A DNA stretch of 64,000 nt. It comes from CAYVRJ01 sp964453645. GTDB lineage: Bacteria; Bacillota; Clostridia; Christensenellales; JAWKQI01. A model generated the notes under the pieces. That model saw only the letters and a list, made by a program, of their open reading frames with translations, ran no database searches and had not been told where the DNA came from. The translations under genes and the position numbers were made by a program. The stretch lies in contig CAYVRJ010000002.1 of NCBI GenBank assembly GCA_964453645.1, positions 288,380 to 352,379 of the forward strand, read 5' to 3'. Below, piece by piece: positions 44,005 through 53,075 of the stretch (positions are counted from its first letter, which is position 1; each line of letters starts with the position of its first letter).

Positions 44005-44015
44005 GATTCAACTTA

Positions 44016-45776
44016 TTACAGTCTTGCTTTTAATTCGTCTAACTGTTTGCTGAGTTCTTTTGGTAATCTGTCGCCAAATTTGCCGTAGAATTCTGCAATA
44101 CCTTCTGTTTCCTGTTTCCACAGATCGTTATCTACTGTGAGCAAGTCTTTGAGGATTGCTTCGTTCACATCGTCCAAACCTTCGATGTTGATATCACCGG
44201 GATTGGGAACATAACCGATAGGTGTCTTTTGTGCCTCAGCAGTGCCGTCGCATCTGCCCAGAATCCACATGAGAACACGCATATTCTCGCCGTAACCCGG
44301 CCAAATGAAGTTGCCGTTATCGTCTGTTCTGAACCAGTTTACGTTGAAGATCTTAGGCGCTTTGTCGCCCAGCTTCTCGCCTTGGTTTAACCAGTGTGCG
44401 AAGTAATCGCCCATATGGTAACCGCAGAAGGGCAGCATAGCCATTGGGTCACGACGAACGCCGGCAGCAACACCTTGTGCAGCAGCTGTGGTTTCGGAAG
44501 CCATGATGGAGCCTACGAACACGCCGTGTTTCCAATCGAAGGACTGGTATACCAGTGGAGCAGTCTTTGCACGGCGACCGCCGAACACGATTGCGGAAAT
44601 GGGCACACCTGCGGGATTATCGAACTCAGGGCTCACGCAGGGGCAGTTGAGTGCAGGTGCAGTGAAACGGCTGTTGGCATGAGCACCTTTGGAACCATCG
44701 GTGCAATCCCACTTCTCACCCTTCCAGTTGAGTGCATTCTTGGGAGGATTCTTATCCAGACCTTCCCACCAAACGGTGTTGTCATCCAAATTGTGAACTA
44801 CGTTGGTGAAGATGGTGTTTTTCTGTGTGGAATACAGAGCATTGGGGTTGGATTTTAAGTTGGTGCCAGGAGCAACGCCAAAGAATCCGAATTCGGGGTT
44901 AACAGCCCAAAGTCTTCCATCCTTACCTTGTCTTAACCATGCGATGTCATCGCCAACGCACCAAACTTTATATCCCTGCTTGTTGTATATTTCCGGGGGA
45001 ATGAGCATGGCCAGGTTGGTCTTTCCGCATGCGGAGGGGAATGCAGCAGCAATGTACTTCACTTCTCCCTTGGGATTTTCGATTCCTAGGATGAGCATGT
45101 GCTCTGCCATCCAGCCCTCAGTCTTACCCTGATAGGAAGCGATGCGCAGTGCGAAGCACTTTTTGCCCAGCAGCACGTTGCCGCCGTAACCCGAGTTGAT
45201 CGACCAAATGGTGTTGTCCTCGGGGAAGTGGCAGATGTAGCGGTTTTCTTCGTCGATGTCTGCCTTGGAGTGCAGTCCGCGAACAAAGTCGTTGGAGTCG
45301 CCCAGCATATCCAGGGCTTTTTTACCCATACGGGTCATGATTTCCATGTTTAATACAACATAGATAGAGTCTGTCAGCTCAACGCCCACTTTTGCAAAGG
45401 GAGAGCCAATCTGTCCCATGCAGTAAGGGATTACATACATGGTTCTGCCCTTCATGCAGCCGTCGAACAGCTTGCCCAGCTTGTCATAGGCATCCTGAGG
45501 AGCCATCCAGTTGTTGGTAGGGCCAGCATCAGATTCGTTCTTGGAGCAGATAAAGGTTCTGTGCTCAACGCGAGCAACGTCGTTGATGGCTGTTCTGTGG
45601 ATATAACAGCCGGGAAGCTTGTCCTGATTTAAGGGCAGTATTTCACCGTTATCAACGGATTGCTGCCGCAGGTCGTCTAGCTGTTCTTTGCTGCCGTCAA
45701 TCCAAACGACTTTGTCGGGTTTGGTGAGAGCGACCATTTTATCCAGCCATGATGTTACATTTTTGTTTGTAGTCAT
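44016..45776 (-). CDS. pckG: Phosphoenolpyruvate carboxykinase (GTP)
   Basis: GTP-dependent interconversion of oxaloacetate and PEP; in anaerobes it may run toward oxaloacetate. GTP-class P-loop FPSACGKTNLAM (with the hyper-reactive Cys), FGGRRAKTAPLV, and NPEFGFFGVAPGT are visible. 586 residues, normal for the GTP type and longer than the ATP type. ATG 45776 with GGGGA. Own promoter and terminator, so a single-gene unit; leader about 57 nt. Confidence 0.96.
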   Translation of the reverse strand: MTTNKNVTSWLDKMVALTKPDKVVWIDGSKEQLDDLRQQSVDNGEILPLNQDKLPGCYIHRTAINDVARVEHRTFICSKNESDAGPTNNWMAPQDAYDKLGKLFDGCMKGRTMYVIPYCMGQIGSPFAKVGVELTDSIYVVLNMEIMTRMGKKALDMLGDSNDFVRGLHSKADIDEENRYICHFPEDNTIWSINSGYGGNVLLGKKCFALRIASYQGKTEGWMAEHMLILGIENPKGEVKYIAAAFPSACGKTNLAMLIPPEIYNKQGYKVWCVGDDIAWLRQGKDGRLWAVNPEFGFFGVAPGTNLKSNPNALYSTQKNTIFTNVVHNLDDNTVWWEGLDKNPPKNALNWKGEKWDCTDGSKGAHANSRFTAPALNCPCVSPEFDNPAGVPISAIVFGGRRAKTAPLVYQSFDWKHGVFVGSIMASETTAAAQGVAAGVRRDPMAMLPFCGYHMGDYFAHWLNQGEKLGDKAPKIFNVNWFRTDDNGNFIWPGYGENMRVLMWILGRCDGTAEAQKTPIGYVPNPGDINIEGLDDVNEAILKDLLTVDNDLWKQETEGIAEFYGKFGDRLPKELSKQLDELKARL

Positions 45777-45839
45777 TAATAATTCCCCACTTTCTTTAGA
45801 AATGTTTTATGAAAACTTTTAAAACCTTGACCAGAATAC

Positions 45840-45868
45840 ATTATACAAAAAAATTTTACCCTTGTAAA
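45840..45868 (-). promoter_or_regulatory. Promoter for pckG
   Basis: Minus-strand TTTACA, 17-nt spacer, TATAAT. Confidence 0.65.
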
Positions 45869-45895
45869 TCCTTTTTGTGAAAATGTTAACAATTT

Positions 45896-47044
45896 TTATT
45901 CAATTTGTTTTGTTCTCGTGAACTGGCGCTTCATTTGTCCCCTCTTGTGGGCCATAATCATGTTGAGGCAGTAATAAATGAGTACCGCTACGGGAGGACC
46001 TAGAATCATGCCGATCACCCCAAAGAACCCACCCCCAACGATTACACCCGCTAAAACTAGGATTGCAGGCATCCCCATCTTTTGGGACATGAGTTTGGGC
46101 AGCAAGATATTTCCTTCGATCTGCACCAGTACCACAATGATGATCAAATACCATATCGCCGACATAGGCTCCATTACAAAAACCAAAAGGGCACTCACTC
46201 CCCCGCCCACAATGGGGCCGATGAGGGGAACGAGGTTGGATGCGGCAATGATGACTGCGCACAGCAGAGGCAGCGGAATGGATATCACGCTGCACAACAC
46301 AAACACGCCCAGCCCCAGCAAAAGGGACGTGATTAACTTTGTGGAAAGATAGGAGCCAAAGATATCGTTTGCCTTGTTTAACACCACTAGGGTGTATCCA
46401 CTCACTTTCTTGGGCAGCAAAGAGCGTATGAGCCGTTTAAAATATTTTAGCAGCCTGTCTTTGTCTAAAAGGATATAGATGCTCAATAGCGCCCCCATGA
46501 GTACGTTGTATACCCCCACAAAAATATCCGAAACCAGGGAGAGTGCCTGAGTTGCTGCAGTCTCCACGCTGGTGAAGAACCGAGTGACAATGGCATTGAT
46601 AACTTGGGGCAGTTCAGGAAAATTTAAGTTTCGAATGCCCACGCTGGACAACAGGCTTTGCACTTCATCCGAAGCACCTGTAAACAAATCGGGCAGCATA
46701 GGTAATAACTTTTGAACGGTTTCAACAATTTGGGGTGTGATCACGATGGCTAGTATTAAGAGAATGCATACGGTGATTAAATAGGTGAGCACCAATGCAA
46801 TGCCCCTTGCCCGATTTTTCCTTTGAAAAAACCTGCCCCGGCGAAAGGTTCGCTCCAAGGAATTCATGGGGTGATTGAGCACATACGCTATGACAAGCCC
46901 AATAATTACGGGTGAAAGTGCCGCAATGACATAGGAGAGCACAACAAAAACATCTTCCAAGTAAATCAGAAAAAAGATCAGCAGTATCAAAAATACGCCT
47001 GTCTTCACCACAACTTGCGTTATTTTCTTCTGTTTTTCGTCCAT
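45896..47044 (-). CDS. AI-2E family transporter (YdiK/TqsA-like)
   Basis: Polytopic inner-membrane protein of 382 residues, about eight hydrophobic segments. Family features: LSPVIIGLVIAYVLNHPM near the N-terminus, and the C-terminal LVPLIGPIVGGGVSAL and GMPAILVLAGVIVGGG motifs. Some members export autoinducer 2, others ions; function here open. The C-terminus is basic. Monocistronic; divergent from ung. Confidence 0.9.
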   Translation of the reverse strand: MDEKQKKITQVVVKTGVFLILLIFFLIYLEDVFVVLSYVIAALSPVIIGLVIAYVLNHPMNSLERTFRRGRFFQRKNRARGIALVLTYLITVCILLILAIVITPQIVETVQKLLPMLPDLFTGASDEVQSLLSSVGIRNLNFPELPQVINAIVTRFFTSVETAATQALSLVSDIFVGVYNVLMGALLSIYILLDKDRLLKYFKRLIRSLLPKKVSGYTLVVLNKANDIFGSYLSTKLITSLLLGLGVFVLCSVISIPLPLLCAVIIAASNLVPLIGPIVGGGVSALLVFVMEPMSAIWYLIIIVVLVQIEGNILLPKLMSQKMGMPAILVLAGVIVGGGFFGVIGMILGPPVAVLIYYCLNMIMAHKRGQMKRQFTRTKQIE

Positions 47045-47114
47045 CGGTTCACCTACCCCATTTGATCATGTGTTATTATATCCCAAAATCAAAGGAAATA
47101 TCAATCCTTCAAGC

Positions 47115-47143
47115 TTGACACCCCTTTATTTTAATACTATAAT
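47115..47143 (+). promoter_or_regulatory. Consensus promoter for ung, leaderless
   Basis: TTGACA, 17-nt spacer, TATAAT, both perfect. The -10 ends 9 nt before the start ATG, so transcription should begin 2-3 nt upstream of the start codon. Confidence 0.78.
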
Positions 47144-47152
47144 TTTAAAATC

Positions 47153-47818
47153 ATGGTAACACTCAACAACGACTGGGACAACTTGTTAAAAGACGAGTTC
47201 CAAAAAGAATATTATACAAACCTTCGCACTTTTTTAGCTGATGAGTATAGAACCCAAACAATCTATCCAAACATGCACAATATTTTTAATGCATTAAAAT
47301 TTACGTCCTATGCGGATACGAAAATTGTTATTTTGGGACAAGATCCCTACCACGGAGAGGGACAGGCCCACGGGTTATGCTTTTCCGTAAAAAAGGGAGT
47401 GACCCCTCCCCCCTCTCTCGTGAACATATTTAAGGAGTTACATGCCGAACTCGGCATTCCCCTCCCCTCCCACGGGGAACTCACCTCTTGGGCACAGCAG
47501 GGTGTGCTGCTGTTAAACACCGTTTTAACCGTGAGGGCTGGCCAGGCAAACAGCCATAAGGGTAAGGGATGGGAACAATTGACGGACAAAATCATCTCCT
47601 TATTAAATGAGCGCAGTGAACCCATTGTGTTTCTCTTGTGGGGGGCAAACGCCCGGGCGAAATCAGCGCTGATCACACAGCCGCACCACCTCATCCTGGC
47701 CTGTGCACACCCCAGTCCCCTTTCGGCATACAACGGGTTCTTTGGTTGCGGGCATTTTAAAAAGGCGAATGAATTCTTGCTCTCCAAAAATCACTCGCCC
47801 ATTGATTGGAATCTATAA
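47153..47818 (+). CDS. ung: Uracil-DNA glycosylase
   Basis: Removes uracil from DNA. Catalytic Asp64 in GQDPYHG and the His loop HPSPLSAY are intact; 221 residues, normal for Ung. The start is fixed by the family pattern NDWDNLLKDEF right after MVTLN. No ribosome site is present upstream; with the promoter position this suggests a leaderless message. Convergent with lexA, 7 nt apart. Confidence 0.95.
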   Translation: MVTLNNDWDNLLKDEFQKEYYTNLRTFLADEYRTQTIYPNMHNIFNALKFTSYADTKIVILGQDPYHGEGQAHGLCFSVKKGVTPPPSLVNIFKELHAELGIPLPSHGELTSWAQQGVLLLNTVLTVRAGQANSHKGKGWEQLTDKIISLLNERSEPIVFLLWGANARAKSALITQPHHLILACAHPSPLSAYNGFFGCGHFKKANEFLLSKNHSPIDWNL

Positions 47819-47825
47819 CAAACGA

Positions 47826-48428
47826 TCAGTACTTTCGAACCAACGCCACCAGCTTTCCTAAAATGTTCACTTGGGACGAGTAGATCGGTGCATAGTTTGG
47901 ATTTTCTGCCTGTAACTTCACGGAATTTTTTCCGGGAATGTAGCGCTTGAGGGTGGCTTCCCCGTCGATCATAGCCACAACAATCTCCCCGCTCTGTGCC
48001 CAATTTTGTTGCCTTGCAAAGATTAAATCCCCATCCATAATACCTGCATTAATCATGCTGTCCCCCTTGACTTTTAGGGCAAATACGTTCTCGCTCATAA
48101 CCGTTGAATAGGGCATACTGATATATCCCTCTAGGTTTTCCGTGGCTAATATGGGAAGCCCTGCCGCTACCTTACCCAGTATGGGCACAATGATTTGCTG
48201 CTCAAACACAGACTCATCCTGTTTAATTACAATGGTTCTGGGTTTCATGGGATCCCGGTAAATCAGCCCTCTCTTTTCCAAACGGACCAAATATCCGTGT
48301 GCGGTGGATGTGGATTTTAAGCCACACTTCGTTGCAATGTCTTGACATGAAGGTGAATAACCATTTTTCTCAATATAGTCTTTGATAAAATTAAATATAA
48401 ATTCTTCTCTTTTTTCTATTTTCCCCAA
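47826..48428 (-). CDS. lexA: SOS repressor LexA
   Basis: Self-cleaving repressor of the SOS response. N-terminal winged helix (CQDIATKCGLKSTSTAHGYL), cleavage bond Ala89-Gly90, catalytic Ser124 (GDSM) and Lys161 (ATLKRY). 200 residues, normal. TTG start at 48428 behind a strong GAGGTGATTAAAA. It follows a tyrosine recombinase gene by 22 nt. I found no convincing LexA box in this short gap. Confidence 0.95.
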   Translation of the reverse strand: MGKIEKREEFIFNFIKDYIEKNGYSPSCQDIATKCGLKSTSTAHGYLVRLEKRGLIYRDPMKPRTIVIKQDESVFEQQIIVPILGKVAAGLPILATENLEGYISMPYSTVMSENVFALKVKGDSMINAGIMDGDLIFARQQNWAQSGEIVVAMIDGEATLKRYIPGKNSVKLQAENPNYAPIYSSQVNILGKLVALVRKY

Positions 48429-48450
48429 TTTTAATCACCTCACGAAAGTT

Positions 48451-49509
48451 TTATTTTTCTTTAGTAAATGAAATATTTAGTTTATAAGCTTGTGCGGCAT
48501 ATTTTTTGTTCTCCTCAGACATAGCCGCATAGTGGCGTTTGGTGGTGTTTACATCTGCATGACCCAACACTTCAGCCACAAGATAAATATCCCCCGTATC
48601 CCTGTACAGCTTGGTACCATATGTACTCCTCAGTTTATGAGGGGAAATCTTTTTAAGGGGTGTTGCTTGCCCCGCATATTTCTTCACAAGGTTTTGCACT
48701 GCCTGAACCCCGATCCGCTTCCCCTGAAGAGATAAAAATAAGGGATTTGAGGGCACATGATCTCCCCTCAAATCCAAGTATTCTCTGAGGATTTCTTGAG
48801 TGGTGTCCCCGAAATACAGAATGGTAGAGTTGCCCCCCTTTCGGGTTATGAGCATTGATTTATCGTTAAAGTTGATGTCGCCAATATTTAAACCCACCAA
48901 CTCACTGATCCGAATCCCGGTGGTTAAAAACAGCACAATAATTGCCGTGTCCCGAAATTTAGTTTTGGCGTGGTACTGCCTTTGCTTGTCCGTGATACCC
49001 TCGCCGGTTGCCGCAACTTCTATAATTTTTAAAATTTCGTTTTCATCCAAATGAATAATAGGTTTTTCTAAAATTTTAGGAGTTTCGATTTTCGAAACAA
49101 TGTTTTCTTTGATCAACTCTTCGTTGTATAGATATTTAAAAAAACGTCGCAGGGAGCACAATTTGCGCTTGCGTCCCTTTTCAGAATTTGTCCGCTCTCC
49201 CTCTCCGTTGAAGTAGATGTCCAAATAGGAGAGGTATTCCCGAAAGTCCCTTAATTTTAATTGGGCAAGCATTTCAATCGTAATCTCTTTCACATCTTCC
49301 ACACTGCCCCACAGGGGAGAAGTGGGTTCGTTTTTAAGATAACTAAAAAATAAACGCAAATCGTATGCGTAATTTAGGCGAGTTAGAGGGAGTGTAGCAT
49401 TTTCCAGACTCAGAAAAAAACCGCTCATATAGCCGGGCAACTGCTTGAGCAGCTCCCTGAGCTTTAACATATTGTCTGTGTTTCTTTTTACATAGTATTC
49501 TTTCGACAT
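48451..49509 (-). CDS. Tyrosine recombinase / integrase (XerC/D-like)
   Basis: 352 residues. SAM-like N-terminal core-binding domain, then a catalytic domain with R in TTGIRISELVGLN, K in ITRKGGNST, HKLRST, LGHADVNTTKRHY with the final Tyr. Catalytic residues look intact. No att repeats, phage or cassette genes are nearby. It lies just upstream of lexA and probably shares its transcript. Chromosome-dimer resolution (XerC/D) or a domesticated integrase are both possible. A TTGAAT-17-TATAAT promoter precedes it. Confidence 0.87.
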   Translation of the reverse strand: MSKEYYVKRNTDNMLKLRELLKQLPGYMSGFFLSLENATLPLTRLNYAYDLRLFFSYLKNEPTSPLWGSVEDVKEITIEMLAQLKLRDFREYLSYLDIYFNGEGERTNSEKGRKRKLCSLRRFFKYLYNEELIKENIVSKIETPKILEKPIIHLDENEILKIIEVAATGEGITDKQRQYHAKTKFRDTAIIVLFLTTGIRISELVGLNIGDINFNDKSMLITRKGGNSTILYFGDTTQEILREYLDLRGDHVPSNPLFLSLQGKRIGVQAVQNLVKKYAGQATPLKKISPHKLRSTYGTKLYRDTGDIYLVAEVLGHADVNTTKRHYAAMSEENKKYAAQAYKLNISFTKEK

Positions 49510-49536
49510 AAAAAATCTTTCGTAAACCTTTTATTG

Positions 49537-49565
49537 ATTATATCATTTTATACACATAAATTCAA
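49537..49565 (-). promoter_or_regulatory. Promoter for recombinase-lexA
   Basis: Minus-strand TTGAAT, 17-nt spacer, TATAAT; predicted start about 20 nt before the ATG. Confidence 0.6.
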
Positions 49566-49650
49566 CTTGAAATATTTTTATAAGAATACTTTTAAACCAC
49601 TGGCAAACATGGTAGAATAGTTTCGTATTGCTAAAGAAAAGGAATAAACT

Positions 49651-50688
49651 ATGGATTATCAAAACATAACCATCGTCATCCCTGCGTATAAACCCAGTGC
49701 AGAGCTGAATTCCCTCGCCCTTTCCCTCAAGGCAACGGGATTCAAAAATATCATCGCAATAGACGACGGAGGTGGACAAGAATTTGCTCACATTTTCACA
49801 TCTTTGAAAGGTGCAGAAATTGACATATGTACCCATGCGGTGAATATGGGCAAGGGCAGAGCCCTTAAAACTGCATTTAATCACTATTTAAATACCTGCT
49901 CCGAAGATAGTATTGGCATTTTAACCGTAGATGCAGACGGGCAGCACAAAATCGAAGATATCCTTCGGGTTGCCGATGCTTTTTTAAAAAATCAACATAA
50001 GATGGTGCTGGGCTGCCGAGAGTTTGCCGGTGAAGTCCCTTTGCGCTCTCGGTTTGGCAATAGCGTTACAAAGTTTGTGTATAAAGTGGTTTCGGGAAAC
50101 AGTTTGTCAGACACCCAGACGGGGCTTCGAGCAATCCCCAAAGCAAATCTGCCTCAAATGCTGCATTTTTCAGGGGAACGGTATGAATTTGAAATGCAAA
50201 TGCTCATGGAATTAAAAAATCTAAAGCTCTCCTTTGTTGAAATTCCCATTAAAACCATTTATGAAAACAACAACGAATCCTCCCACTTTAATCCCCTTAA
50301 GGACTCTTGGCTCATCTACAAAGTAATCCTTGGGTTTGTGGCCTCCTCCGTCCTCTCCTTTTTGGTGGACTACCTGCTGTTCTCCCTACTCATCACCATG
50401 TACCCAACCATGCTCATCATGGCAGAGATTGTGTCCAGGGTGTTCAGCTCCCTTTTGAATTTTACACTCAATCGCAAAATATTACTCTCCCCCCACGGCA
50501 AAAAGAGCAAAGTTTGGGTTCATCTGCTGAAGTACTATATCCTTGCCGCAGTGGTGCTCACTGCAGACTATTACTTAATTTCCGTGTTGGGTATGATTGG
50601 CATCAGCGTCTATCTGGCAAAAATTATCGCCTCCATCCTGCTCTACGCATTGAGCTTTCTCATTCAAAAACATGTAGTATTTCGGTAG
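49651..50688 (+). CDS. GT2 glycosyltransferase fused to GtrA-like membrane domain
   Basis: 345 residues. N-terminal GT-A domain (VIPAYKPSAELN, DDGGGQEF, VDADGQHKIEDI with the DxD-type motif; about 1-215), C-terminal GtrA-like region with four hydrophobic segments (from about 220). Such fusions move glycosyl-lipid intermediates or modify surface polymers. ATG 49651 with AAAGGAATAAACT. Monocistronic, with a terminator downstream. Confidence 0.9.
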   Translation: MDYQNITIVIPAYKPSAELNSLALSLKATGFKNIIAIDDGGGQEFAHIFTSLKGAEIDICTHAVNMGKGRALKTAFNHYLNTCSEDSIGILTVDADGQHKIEDILRVADAFLKNQHKMVLGCREFAGEVPLRSRFGNSVTKFVYKVVSGNSLSDTQTGLRAIPKANLPQMLHFSGERYEFEMQMLMELKNLKLSFVEIPIKTIYENNNESSHFNPLKDSWLIYKVILGFVASSVLSFLVDYLLFSLLITMYPTMLIMAEIVSRVFSSLLNFTLNRKILLSPHGKKSKVWVHLLKYYILAAVVLTADYYLISVLGMIGISVYLAKIIASILLYALSFLIQKHVVFR

Positions 50689-50737
50689 TATTCCAGTTCA
50701 CTGGTAAATAATTATTGAATAAACTATTAAATTTTAA

Positions 50738-50775
50738 GATGACGGAACAAAACTATTTATCATTCCGTCATTTTT
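50738..50775 (+). terminator. Rho-independent terminator after the GT2 gene
   Basis: 9-bp stem ATGACGGAA / TTCCGTCAT with T-run. Confidence 0.77.
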
Positions 50776-50797
50776 GTGATAATATGATTTTACGAAT

Positions 50798-51538
50798 ATG
50801 TATATGAGGATGAAAAAATTGGAACCCATCGTTCAATGCCGGAATCTGTCAAAGATCTATAAAATTGAAGATAATCGAATCGTTGCCGTTCAAAATGTGA
50901 ATCTCGACATCTACAAAGGTGAATTCGTGTGTATTGTGGGCACATCCGGTTCGGGCAAGTCCACCCTGCTGTATCTCTTGGCTGGCATTGAAAGGCCCAC
51001 CAAGGGGCAAATACGCATTGCAGGAATGCGCCTCGACAAGATGACGGAGAGTGAACTGGTTAAGTTTCGGCTGCAAAAGGTTGGCTTTATCTTTCAAGCG
51101 TTTAACCTTTTCCCCTACTATTCAGCGCTAGATAACGTGGCGCTGCCCTTGTCCCTTCGCGGTGTCAATAGTTTTGAGCGAAAGCGCAAGGCAGCACAAA
51201 TGTTAAAAATAGTTGGCCTTTCCAACAGGGCTAAGAACCGTCCCGCACAAATGTCTGGGGGGCAGCAGCAAAGGGTTTCTATTGCCCGGGCGCTGGTGAC
51301 CAGCCCCGAAATTCTCTTTGCCGACGAACCCACGGGAAACCTGGACTCCCACACGGGAGAAGATATCATTCGGCTGATGTCTGATGAAACAAAAAAACAA
51401 GGAAAAACACTGATTATGGTCACCCACGACATCGAAAAGGCAAAGTATGCCGACCGAGTCATTAAAGTAATCGATGGCGAAGTGGTTGATATTGTGGACA
51501 ATACTTTGGAGGTCTTAAATGAAACGCACGAAATATAG
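50798..51538 (+). CDS. ABC transporter ATP-binding protein (MacB/LolD type)
   Basis: Cytoplasmic ATPase of a lipoprotein/peptide export-type ABC complex. Walker A GTSGSGKSTLLYLL, Q-loop in FQAFNLFPYYSALDN, signature MSGGQQQR, Walker B ILFADEPTGNLD and HDIEKAKYADR. 246 residues. The start is unclear: ATG 50798 and 50810 lack a ribosome site, TTG 50819 has GAGG 9 nt upstream and yields LEPIVQCRNLSKIYK; the longest is given. Coupled with the next two genes (20-nt and 14-nt overlaps). Confidence 0.9.
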   Translation: MYMRMKKLEPIVQCRNLSKIYKIEDNRIVAVQNVNLDIYKGEFVCIVGTSGSGKSTLLYLLAGIERPTKGQIRIAGMRLDKMTESELVKFRLQKVGFIFQAFNLFPYYSALDNVALPLSLRGVNSFERKRKAAQMLKIVGLSNRAKNRPAQMSGGQQQRVSIARALVTSPEILFADEPTGNLDSHTGEDIIRLMSDETKKQGKTLIMVTHDIEKAKYADRVIKVIDGEVVDIVDNTLEVLNETHEI

Positions 51539-53075
51539 TATGATGGCAGCAATCCTTTTATTTTCCCTATTTGCAGGCACCTTCGTCTACGCTGCCGAAG
51601 GAGACGATTTATTCCTAGACATGACGACAACCGTCTCACAGTCTTCCCCCAAAACCTATGGCGAGGGTTATGTTCCCAAAAACAGCGGTTCGTCCATGAA
51701 AATACCCGTTGTCATCGGCTCCAACTCGGGTAATATCGGCACCATCTATGTTAAGCCGGTGATCGATGATAAATTCCCCTTTATTGCAAACAATATCTCT
51801 CAGTCCACCTCTGTGGGTGTACCCATTGACTTTAACTTTATTTTAAAGCCAGACACCGTTAACGGTTCGTATCCCATTACGTTTGAATGTTCGTACAATG
51901 GATTTTCCTACGACGACGTATCCTCCCCCACCTCTATTCGCACGATGGTGAAGCAAAATGTTGTGATCTACGTTGCAGTGACGGGCAGAGCCAACGGTTC
52001 GGGGGGTGTGGACGGCACGGGTAATGTTCCTCGCATCATGGTTTGGGGATATGAGACGAATAAAGACGTTCTCTTTGCAGGCGAACAATTTAACTTGGAT
52101 TTAACTTTAAAAAATGTGAACAATGCAAAAGGTGTTCAAAATGTGAAACTCACCGTGAAGTCAGACGACGCTGTCTTTCTTCCCGTTGGCGGAACAAACT
52201 CCACCTATTTTGGAAAGGTGGGTGCAGGGCAAACGGTTTCCCACACCTTCACCTTCGATATCAACCCCTCTGCACTGGCTCAGGCTCACAACTTAACCGT
52301 GGATATCGCCTACGAGGACAATGCAGGGGCACCCCTCACCGAATCGGCTGTCATCGCACTGCCCGTTGCCCAGCAGATTCGCATTAAAATTGATGAACCC
52401 ATGGTGTACTCCGGTGCACCCGGCCAACCCATCAGCCTTTCCATGAACGTTTACAACATGGGTAAGAGCACCCTATACAACCTGTTAGCCACTGTGGAAG
52501 GAGAGGGGCTCATGGCCGAGCAGAGCTACTACGGCGGTAATCTGGAATCCGGCGGAACCAAGACCGTGGATTTAATCATCATTGCCCAGCCCAAGGACAG
52601 CGGAGTGATGCCCAATGAAGGCGCTTATGAAGGTGATCCAAGTACCTACGAGGGCAAGGAAGATATGAATGCCGGAAATGATTTTATTGAACCTATGAGC
52701 TTAAAGAACAGTGACGACTTGATTGTTTCTAAGGCTGAACCTGCTCCCGGCGGCATGTATATCGACAAGGGTTACGTCGATCCCGGATCGGGTATGATGG
52801 CTGGCCCCACCGATTATTACGGCAGAGTTGTACTCACCTTTGAGGACAACAGTGGAAAGGTGTACACCGAATACAAGGACTTTGTTGCAACCGTCATGCC
52901 CGAAGAGCAGTTCTTTCCCTCGGAACCCCCGGTGGATGTGCCCATCGATATGGGTACATCCGACTTAACTTGGCTGTGGATTACCATCGGCGGACTGGTT
53001 GTTGCAGGAGTGGTTGTTCTCATCGTACTTCGTTCCAAGAAGCGCAAGAGGATCATAGAAGATGAGCTTCTTTGA
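51519..53075 (+). CDS. Exported COG1361-type protein in ABC operon
   Basis: 518 residues. Signal peptide MKRTKYSMMAAILLFSLFAG, followed by several Ig/CARDB-like beta domains (about residues 30-480; repeats such as NLDLTLKNVNNAKGVQNVKL and SLSMNVYNMGKSTLYNL) and a C-terminal membrane anchor (WITIGGLVVAGVVVLIVL) with a basic tail. It resembles S-layer-like COG1361 proteins and takes the position of the periplasmic adaptor of MacA/YknX systems. Overlaps the ATPase end by 20 nt and has GGAGGTCTTAA. Function is inferred from neighbours. Confidence 0.78.
   Translation: MKRTKYSMMAAILLFSLFAGTFVYAAEGDDLFLDMTTTVSQSSPKTYGEGYVPKNSGSSMKIPVVIGSNSGNIGTIYVKPVIDDKFPFIANNISQSTSVGVPIDFNFILKPDTVNGSYPITFECSYNGFSYDDVSSPTSIRTMVKQNVVIYVAVTGRANGSGGVDGTGNVPRIMVWGYETNKDVLFAGEQFNLDLTLKNVNNAKGVQNVKLTVKSDDAVFLPVGGTNSTYFGKVGAGQTVSHTFTFDINPSALAQAHNLTVDIAYEDNAGAPLTESAVIALPVAQQIRIKIDEPMVYSGAPGQPISLSMNVYNMGKSTLYNLLATVEGEGLMAEQSYYGGNLESGGTKTVDLIIIAQPKDSGVMPNEGAYEGDPSTYEGKEDMNAGNDFIEPMSLKNSDDLIVSKAEPAPGGMYIDKGYVDPGSGMMAGPTDYYGRVVLTFEDNSGKVYTEYKDFVATVMPEEQFFPSEPPVDVPIDMGTSDLTWLWITIGGLVVAGVVVLIVLRSKKRKRIIEDELL

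Noticed and set aside
45900..46295. 131-codon minus-strand frame inside the AI-2E transporter gene
   Set aside because: Out of frame with a well-conserved membrane protein; Arg/His-rich shadow.
48451..49509. Integrase as a sign of a prophage or genomic island
   Set aside because: No phage, excisionase, att or tRNA-end repeats nearby; neighbours are housekeeping genes.
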